From Fratercula arctica (taxonomy: Eukaryota; Chordata; Aves; Charadriiformes; Alcidae): a stretch of 64,000 bases of DNA. Made by a program: the position numbers and the translations under genes. Shown piece after piece: positions 55,891 to 64,000 of the stretch; position 1 is the stretch's first letter, and every line of letters begins with the position of its first letter. The DNA lies in the NCBI GenBank assembly GCA_947846985.1, contig CANTUZ010000008.1, forward strand, positions 42,922,817 to 42,986,816. Direction: 5' to 3'. The notes beneath the pieces were generated by a model that saw nothing but the letters and a program-made list of their open reading frames with translations, did no database searches and was not told where the DNA came from.

Positions 55891-58800
55891 TGGTTAAGGA
55901 TGCCTAGGCTTATACTAATATACGAAATAGCGCTATTGCACTAAGTTTAGATCCCACAGGATAGAAATGCAATCTTTGAGGAAACTCTTGGATATGCTTT
56001 TATATAATTGGCATTCTCCTCTCTGCTGAGGTCTCAGATCTTTATTATCTGTTCAGGGGTACTTCCATCTCAGAGCAGCTGGATGTCTCCAGCTTCATTT
56101 CAGGTACATTCACGCTAGTAAGAGCAGAAATTGCAAGCGGTGGTTTTGCCATGCACTCATTTAGGTGCTGTACGAGTGCTCTAGTTGGGGAGTGAGTGGT
56201 GGCAACCCAGAGCGCAGCAGAACCCAGTGACTCCTGCTCTGTGCTGATGTGGCTGTGGCCCATATTCACCCTCTCCCTGCACCGGGTGCTGCTGCAATTT
56301 CAAACAGAACATGAAGTACTTCCCCTCCAGTCTAGCAGCATATCTGCATGAGGATGGAGAAGGACCATCAGTTAAGTTCTTGTATTTCTCCTTTCGATGT
56401 CCCACTCATCTGTTTGTCTCCCAGCTAGCTACAGAACATGACCTCTCTCGCACTTGCAATAGCTTCCAGCCCTTTCAAAGTATAACAGCTTCTGAGGCTA
56501 TCATATCTACCAGAAATGACTTAAAAGTGTTTACTAACAAATGTAATCTAACAAATCTGGAATTTGCCCAGTGACTTAAACGTCCATCTTTCTTCCCCTG
56601 TGCTCTCTGCCTGTGCCCTTCAGGGCCAGTGCCTAAGTGTCCTTAGGAGTCTCTGTTTTCTGTCTGGTTTGCGCAGGGTTCAGCTGCTGAACGGCATTAC
56701 TATACTACCTGACAGGGTGACGTGGACGTATACCTCCTCCTTGCCACCATTACAGGACTCACCTGTGCCAAGCTCTAACAGCCACGTTTTGCCGTCCATA
56801 TGAAAACTGCAGAGAGCGGAGACTCCCCACGAGATGCTACTGCTGAGGCACCCTGTGCTTGGGTACCCACATAGCATCTCCCAACGGGATACAAATGACA
56901 CAGCATTGCCAAGACCTTCGTTTCAGGATCAACAGCTCAGGCTAACCTGCAAAATAGATAAATCCTGGTACTTTTATGGCTGTTGGAAGAGCACGACAAA
57001 AGATTTCAATGTTTATTTTAGGCTATACCAAGAACTGAGACCTGCTGGCAGTAAGAACACACTATTTATTTGCTTCCAGCTGGCCACATTGATGCATTCA
57101 AAATTTGACTAAAGGCTCAGGTGTGACCCTCAGCAAAGGTCACATTTTGACTGCTTCACCTCCACCATTCTGCCTCCCATGAATCACAAAAGGCAGCAAA
57201 CACTTCATTCCATGCCCCATGATGCTTAGTCAGAACATAACCCACTTTTCTAAGAGTTGTTCCAAGTGCTTCTGTCATAAGGGGATGGATTTTAATGCCT
57301 CTCAAAGATGGTGAATAGCAGAGGGCCTTTTTAAGCTATAATGAGGTCTCATTACTACAAGAGATCTTGAAGGACAAGAGCCTGGCAGCATTTAGTAATG
57401 CTCAGGAAGTCAGAAAAAAGAACAAGATTGTCTAGAGCTGGAAGAGCAAATGTTTTTCCTGAAAAGGCACCTGATTCTCTATGATGAATATCTTGGGCAA
57501 TCATTTACACCAGAGGCTAAAAGCAGTGTACAATCACCACAGCAACATTATGCAGGCTTTGCACTAGTGTAAGCAACTCTGCGCAGACTGACAAAACCCC
57601 ATACCCGCAGAGGTTAGGAAGCATCTTGCTATAGGAGTAAAAAATTGACCTTTAATAACAAGAAACTTTCCCTGGGAGAATGAATTCTGCCAGAACTACA
57701 AACTCTTGGCACTCCTTTTAGCTCCCTGCAAAACAGCTGCACTTGCTGCTCTTGGATACTGTCTTAGACAACCCAGAGAATTCATCCAAGATTATGGTAC
57801 TCCCAAAGCACTAGCATTACTCATCTTCTCCCCAAAGTACTTTATCATAAAGCTTGAACATAATTTGCAACAAATACTTTTGTCTCTCAGTTTCATCTTT
57901 ACAAACTTCCCTGAATTAAAAGAGTTTATCTCAACTGGTATTATCAGTCTGCAGAATTCAATATATTTTAATTATGAGGATGAGTGAGAGGTTAGCCTAC
58001 CTAGTTAATGACAAAATATCACGTTCTCCATTTAAATAGGACCCATTAAAAGGTTCATATTTAAATTCTCTTCAACATAAGGGTGAAACAAATGTTACAG
58101 CATAACTAGAGTATTCCCTATAAATTCTGTTATGGAGTGTTAGACACTGAGATGCAGAAGGAAGAAAACCAGAGGCTTGGGGGACTATTTGGCAGCTGAT
58201 TGTTGTAGTACAGCAGATTTCAATGTCCTGCAGATGGCTATAGCAGTAGCATTCACATGCTTCATGTGGCATGGCAGCACCTCCTGTCCTTGCAGAGACA
58301 ACCACAGCATTAATTATGTCTGCTGAAAGCTTCCCAATGTCCAGGACTGCTCCGACTACGATTTGGTGTCATAAATACTATGAACAGAAGGAGCCAGAGG
58401 TGCTCGTTCCTTTTACCAGCTCCTGTGGGTTGTTGCGCGAGCCCACACTCCCGCTCATGGTTGTTGGCGTCTGACTGTGCTACAGGCAGCAGGGGCTGTG
58501 TACGGCACACACGCTGTGGTGCGGGTTTTCAGACGGTGCCAACTTCTAATTCCTTCCCTACTGTTATGGGTCACTTTATTATAAAGATATAGAGGCGCTA
58601 AGCTCCCAGCCAGACTGCTAGATGCCTGTGATCCAAGCACAGAGAACCAAAGCACAACTAGACTTTTAAACCTCGGGAGTGCAAAATATACTTAGTATGT
58701 GGGGGCAGGAAAACAAGATGCCTTACAGGCTGGTGGCAACATCTGGTCCAGGAAAACCCCGCAACCTGCAAGCCAAGCAAGGCTTATTTCTCTGCCCACT

Positions 58801-59662
58801 GCCAAGAGCTCCTGCAGATCATGGAGTATTTCCTACCTGGCTGCTTCCTACAGCGTTCAGAAACCTGATTTTGACTCTTTTGAGTGGTCTCAGAACAAAG
58901 AGGTTTCTTACTTTTTTTCACTTATATAAAGCCTATACTTTCATCTCACTGTGTTTTAAGACCCCTACCAGGAAAGCAGAAAGTGGTAGCAATAAGTTGT
59001 CTTCACTCTCTTACATTCTTTTCTTCTTGCTTTCAACATGCCAAACTACCACTGCTTTGCTACTAACCCCTGCAGGGGCTGCCTGAGCAATCTCCAAGTG
59101 ATTTCCATGGTGCTAACTGCAGAAGAGTAAATCCAGAGACGTGATCAACTGGATAAAGAGCCTGACCTCAATATTCAGCACTGCCTCCTGCGAAATCAAG
59201 CCTCTAGAGCTTCCCAGCACTTGGCACACTTGGAGAGCTATGGCTCCAAAGAGCGGCTCAACAGACTGATTACTGAGAAAAAAAACCACCTCTGTTACTA
59301 AAAGTTACGTCCCTGCGTATTTCATCATGGCTCTTGCCACCTTTTCTTGTGCTTAGCTCAAAAGCTGTGCTTTGTACTGTCTCTTATACCTTCACGTGTC
59401 TCTTTATCAACCCTCTCTTAGAGACAGTAAAAAATAACATGATTTGACTTCTCATAGATAGGCAAGTTTCTTGCTCTGAACAGCATCCTCTTTCATCTGT
59501 CATTGTCACCCTCCCCAAGATTAATAAGAAAAAGAGCTTGGTACAAAGGATGCTAATTGTAATTTTGTTTGGGTTTTTTTAGACCTGCATTGATCCCAGC
59601 AGCTGTAGATACTTAAAGATCTTTTCCTATAGCGTCCACATCTTCATTACACAAAAGAAAAA
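55891..59662. other. Unique non-coding DNA
   Basis: No gene or transposon is recognised. Open frames up to 135 codons (58679-59086) are unremarkable. A short A-rich run (59651-59665) lies directly against the LTR insertion site. Confidence 0.55.
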
Positions 59663-59667
59663 AAAGC
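59663..59667. repeat. Left target-site duplication of LTR 2
   Basis: AAAGC lies directly before the LTR start and is identical to 60014-60018. It marks the insertion point. Confidence 0.85.
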
Positions 59668-60013
59668 TGTCCTGGTTCCGGCAGGGACAGGGTTAAGCAT
59701 TCCATGCCATGTGAGCCAGGCCCACCCTGAGATTAAAAGGAGGGAGGGGGCGAGCAGTCGGGTTCGGAGCGGGCTGGCGCCTCCCGGGGCCGGACCGGCG
59801 GGGAGCGGCGGGGAGCGGCGGTTCCGTATTCGCGTCTGTATATTTCTCTGTCGGTGTTATTGTTGTTGTTTTCTTGTTCCCTTTGCTGTTCTGTTAAACT
59901 GCCTTTGTCTCAACCCAAGAGTTTTGTCTTTTTCTTTTGATCCTTCCCGTACCGGGAAGCGCTGGGCGAGCGACACGTGGTTCTTTGTTGCCATCTGAGG
60001 CCAAACCACGACA
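59668..60013 (+). mobile_element. Solo LTR, ERVL-like (avian endogenous retrovirus)
   Basis: This 346-bp element begins TGTCCTGGTT and ends AACCACGACA. The ends are inverted repeats matching at nine of ten positions, with the canonical TG...CA. A TATA-like ATTAAAA at 59732-59738 is followed by a G- and CpG-rich segment (GGGAGCGGC twice near 59800-59818). A T-rich segment with TGTTAAACTGCC and CTCAACCCAAGAGTTTT follows, the latter characteristic of bird ERVL-type LTRs. Identical 5-bp AAAGC duplications flank it. No internal retroviral genes are present, so this is a solo LTR. The 95-codon frame inside it (59711-59998) is not a gene. The intact ends and perfect duplication suggest a younger insertion than LTR 1. 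The subfamily is not assigned. Confidence 0.88.
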
Positions 60014-60018
60014 AAAGC
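60014..60018. repeat. Right target-site duplication of LTR 2
   Basis: AAAGC, identical to 59663-59667, directly follows the terminal CA of the LTR. Confidence 0.85.
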
Positions 60019-60215
60019 GTATCGAGAAACAAATTCAGCCAGCATTCAGTGTTTGCACAAGGTAAGCTGGGGGATGATTTCCTGGCTCCTTCTGACTATG
60101 ATAGGACTTAGAGTTTCACCTTGCATCAGTCAGAGCAAAAAGAACTTCTTCTCTTCAACAGGGAAGGGGAGGAGACACCAAAAGGAGACGGGGGAAAAGA
60201 CAGCTCAGGGGACAG

Positions 60216-60237
60216 TATATATATATATTTATATATA
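60216..60237. repeat. (TA)n microsatellite
   Basis: The run is A/T only and almost pure alternating TA with one TTT interruption. Confidence 0.85.
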
Positions 60238-60856
60238 GATGGGTCTGGCGAACTGTGGAAGGATATTGGTGTCACCTGCTTCAGAGGAGTGGGGAAGGGA
60301 CCAGTGCTTAGGACTAGCAGCAAAACATTAACACTACTTCATAATTACAGAGTACTCAACATATATTCAGCCCTGGTGTGTTTTTCTACTAAATTCCACT
60401 CTAATTGTATGAGACTCTGTGGACACCAAAGAAGCTGTGGTATAAGCACCTGCAGCTGCTGCAGTGAGTAGCCCCAGGAACGTATAGATACCCGTATACC
60501 CACACTGTTAGCTAATTGGCAGGAGCACTGGTTAAGTTGAATTAAAAGCAGTAAAGGCTTTCCCATTTTCCAAAACTGGTAGTCCCTTCTTTAAAGTTCC
60601 CATCTCTTCGATGTTTCTTAGCCCACTGCTCTGTCACCTGGCTCTTCAGTTACATTCCCCACGTCCCTCCTGGGGGCTCAGGCCTTCACCTTCTCTTGTG
60701 CAGCCGAAAAGAAAGAGCACTCGCTTTGTCCTGCTGCTCTTTCCCCACCACCTCCTCACCTCTGAGGCACACAGCAGCTCCACGTTAAACGATGCACTCA
60801 CTGTCAAACATAAGAATGATGGTTTCCTAAGACAAGTGTTCATCAAAGCTTTAAAT

Positions 60857-60879
60857 AAAACAAAACAAAACAAAACAAA
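60857..60879 (+). repeat. (AAAAC)4 microsatellite
   Basis: Four AAAAC units plus AAA, followed by a short A-run at 60884-60892. It resembles a decayed polyA tail, but no retroposed body is recognised. Confidence 0.85.
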
Positions 60880-61226
60880 TCTTAAAAAAAAAGGAATGGC
60901 AGAATCCAGGCCACGCAAAATTTAAGAAGGAGTAGCTGTCACAATCCAGGGCATTTATTTCATTTTCAGCTCACAAGAGAAGTGAAAAAATAGAAGAGGA
61001 AGAACAAGAGAATGCAGATGTTTTAAGATGTCGCTTTGTTCACTACTAGAGGTAAAAGCAGGGTGGGAGGATGTGAGATGACACCAGTTGTTAATGGGGT
61101 TTTTGCCACTGAAAAAAAAAGTGCAGGATGCACTTAGAGTGCTGCTTCATTAACCACCATTAGTCAGCCATTTCACAAATGAATGGGTGAACACTTGATG
61201 GCTTCAGGCTCTTCTGGAGTTTGGGC

Positions 61227-61266
61227 TGGGTGTTTTTTTGGTTTGTGGTTTTTTTGTTTGTTTTTT
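61227..61266 (+). repeat. T/G-only low-complexity tract
   Basis: Forty consecutive T or G bases in GTTT/GGTTT units. It is a simple-repeat-like tract similar to that at 53155. Confidence 0.8.
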
Positions 61267-64000
61267 AATAATATCTCTACTCTAAAAGTGCAAAACTCTT
61301 CCTATGCGCAGGAGGCATGGTTGTATTAATCACAAAAGTTAGTACTGAAGAAATGCCCATGACAAGAACCCTTGGGATGTCAACCAGATCAGAAATAAAA
61401 GTCCACACCTAGTTCAAAATTTGGTCTTGGCACTTAGAACCAATTGTTCAGAGAGTCCCATGGTACCCAAAGACATCACCGCCTCTGCCCACTTCTTTGC
61501 ACTTTTCAATAACAACTCTCATCAGATTTTATATCCTTTCTGAAATGTTTTAGCATTAATCTTAAACCCCCGTGCTATCTATCTGCCCTTATTCTCTCTC
61601 TCCATTTGAAGCTCCTCTGGACCCCAGGGAACTCGAGAGCAAATGCAAGCAGCAGCCTAGGCTTGCTCATCTCAAGGCAGCCCAAAGTGCGCTACTTTCA
61701 GTGTTAAAAGCTTCAGAAAAAGCACTGCTGGGTGGTACCCTGCTGCACCACCGTGTATCTAGCACTAGCTGGCAGCGGTATTTCTTGGCAGAGCCTGCAG
61801 GTATTGGGGGATACATAAGACGTGGGTAGCTACAAGCTGGCAGTGCCCTGGGTCCGTCATCTCAGGCAGAGTGCGGCTGGAGGCAAATCCCCCAGTTTAG
61901 CTTACTCTCGCCAGTATCAGAGAAATTGTCCAACTTTGAATCTTCCTGAATCCAGGGTGTGGTGCGTACGTGCTGCAACATGGGGGAAAAAAGACAAACA
62001 CGTGCTGTTCCTTAGCTGGTAAACCCTTAGAGGCAGGCACTGTAGATGCTGCAGGATGCAGGGCCGTTGGCCACAGAGCTCCTGAAGTCTTTTGCCATGC
62101 AGACAGCAAGTGATAACATGCACCATGTGGCACAGTAGACAGCATTTGCAGGCATTGCAAGAGTTGAAAAAGCAGCAGAGAAAGCTGGAGCAAAAGCAAA
62201 GAGGTCACTTAATTAGGAGGGGTAAAGCACTGCAACACTTCCACCTCATTTTGAAAGGGTTCAATTTTAATGCCCACAATCACGGCATAAAACATTGTAC
62301 AGCAACACACAGGGGTCTTCAGGGGGTTCTCCACTTTTGAAGCCAGACACAAAGCTGCGAGACAGCCTTTATGATACAGGGACAGCCGCCTGAATTCAGA
62401 ATGTTGAACCAGAATTTAAAAAATAGTAATAGCCCGAAGGACTGAGCAGAACTTGGAAGCAATTCCAGGACACACACATACAGACTTCCTCTCCCATCAA
62501 CTCTGCAGCCTGAAGATGATGATTCTTGGCTAGGGCTAAAAACCAAACACGAAGTAGCTGCATCATGCCTGCCAGCTGTTGCAGGGAATCGTGGGGAATT
62601 CATGTGCATCTGTCTTTAAAGAGTTCCTGTCACACTCATCACCGTGGCAGGCATCCATGGTACCACTGGGTGGGTCAAGCAGGAGGATGTTTAATTGTTA
62701 CACCAAGTCGTAAAATCCTCAATAATCAGCAATGGAAAGAGAAAGCTCCCTGTCTTTCTATGGGAGTTTGGGGCAGGATCCAGTAGTCCAGCATGAGAAT
62801 AGCTGGGATTATGGACCCAAGGAAGGCGTTTCTAAGGAGGAACAGGTTTGGTTATGAAAAGAAGGAACAACCCCCAGGTAGGATCACTTGAATCTCATTC
62901 ATTTCCTCTGCTATGGTGGTGTCTGGATCTACCCATCTAGTAAGTAACTAATATCTGATCCTATGTGGAAATGGAGAGGTGGGGGAAGAGGACAGCTTTC
63001 CAATGAGCCATCAAAAGTATTGGCCAGGAATTAGTTTGTGTGATTTGGAAAAACAATCAGTGCAGATGCTATAAAATACATGGAAAGATGTTTAGGTGGA
63101 TGATCTGAGATGCCCTCTCTCTTGTGGTGCCAGCAGCAGTAAGACTGCAGGTTGGAGATAATTCTTCTATGCAGTGTTTCCATTGTCAAACTGTCTGTAG
63201 TGGAAGAGACTCCTGGAGTCCAATTTCCCGGAGTATTTGATGGCTTCAGCAAAAAGCTTTGTCACCTGTCAATATAAAGCAGAGGAGGACTGAGCATTGC
63301 AAAGCCTTCTGCGTAAGGCTGGCTAAAAGAGCAGGCTCCGCTTCGACACTGTCACCCCGAAACTACCCTTTGCAGGTCCAGTCCTTGAGTCCATCCAAAT
63401 CAACACAAGTTTGAAGGTGTGCATGGGTGCTGGCTCCAGCCCGCTCAGCCCTCTGGAGCCTGCCTGTCCACCTGGAGAGACGTAGAGGTGCTGGGCTGCT
63501 TTGGCGAGACAGCTCTATCCCATAAGAGATGGTTTTTACCCAAGCCTTTAAGAGAACACGGTGTTGTTTTGCTCTCAAAATCAGAGATTAAAACTCTGCT
63601 ATCAAAAGGGTTCAATGAAATGCATCAAGCGGGTGTGGTAATAAATTTTGGATGGGAACCCCTGTTCTGGTTGTCAGTGTGTGTTTTGCTAGTATGCAAA
63701 GGATGGGTCTTCAATTTCCCATTCCTGCTAATCATGTTTGGCATTATCCTGTCTCTGAACCCGCAGCTTGGCATTCTCTCTGCTCTCCACTCACTCCAAT
63801 CACAGCAGAAGATTCTGCGCAGCTGGACCCCAGTTCAAGTCACCGGGTTCCATGTCAGTGTCCACCAAATCAACAGGCATTTGGCTGCTGTGCTTAATGA
63901 GAGGCAGATGAGGCTCTTTTGTGACAGTTCAGCCCCTTGCAAAGGAAGTCAAGGTACTGCTGGCAGCAGGAGTCCCGCTTTGCATTACCAAATCTCTCTT

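Larger units (their letters stand above)
60019..64000. other. Unique non-coding DNA with simple repeats
   Basis: No gene is recognised. Simple repeats at 60216-60237, 60857-60879 and 61227-61266 are listed separately. Open frames reach only about 116 codons and show no domain. The sequence runs off the window end without change in character. Confidence 0.55.

Noticed and set aside
57481..57595. Box C/D snoRNA (ATGATGA ... CTGA)
   Set aside because: There is no terminal stem around the boxes and no C'/D' pair; both words are common by chance.
59711..59998. 95-codon open frame ending in a hydrophobic segment
   Set aside because: It lies wholly inside the solo LTR (59668-60013), which is non-coding.
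2390..60013. The two LTRs as the ends of one large provirus
   Set aside because: They differ in length and sequence, each has its own target duplication, and no retroviral genes lie between them.
1..64000. CRISPR arrays, insertion sequences, operons or phage-like modules
   Set aside because: No regularly spaced direct repeats, no prokaryotic gene packing and no ribosome-binding-site-led frames; the DNA is vertebrate in character.

Overview
The window looks like avian nuclear DNA. The evidence is its repeats. There are CR1 LINE fragments whose 3' tails end in the ATTCTATG-type octamers typical of bird CR1. There are also two solo LTRs that resemble bird ERVL-type (class III) LTRs, with TG...CA-type ends and 5-bp target-site duplications. 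No bacterial, organellar or viral gene organisation is present. I could support no protein-coding exon, tRNA, rRNA or known small RNA. The open frames are short, scattered over both strands, and look like chance products of GC-rich stretches or of transposon sequence.

Layout. 1-2389 is unique non-coding DNA. 2390-3086 is an older solo LTR. 4595-5826 is a CR1 3' fragment cut in two by a second, 5'-truncated CR1 (4978-5277). The host reading frame resumes cleanly after the insertion. 5827-12240 is unique, with a TALE/HOX-type motif cluster near 10570. 12241-13540 is GC-rich, with a degenerate C-rich minisatellite and two CpG-dense clusters. 14700-14890 is AT-rich with repeated homeodomain-like words. 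19365-19391 and 24950-24992 are perfect hairpins. 22830-23789 is open on both strands but has no recognisable protein. 23790-24090, 47640-47910 and 55680-55890 read like conserved regulatory elements, judged only by composition. 37595-37870 has a TATA box followed by a CpG-dense block and is the best promoter candidate. 43046-43289 is a third CR1 fragment with three tail octamers. 52072-52149 folds into a pre-miRNA-like hairpin. 59668-60013 is a clean solo LTR with an identical 5-bp duplication.

No genes act together here. The most economical reading is an intergenic or deep intronic segment with low repeat load, possibly holding distal regulatory elements. The firm results are the transposon insertions and their relative order. 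The regulatory and hairpin calls are hypotheses that alignment or expression data could settle. I found no convincing new biological system.
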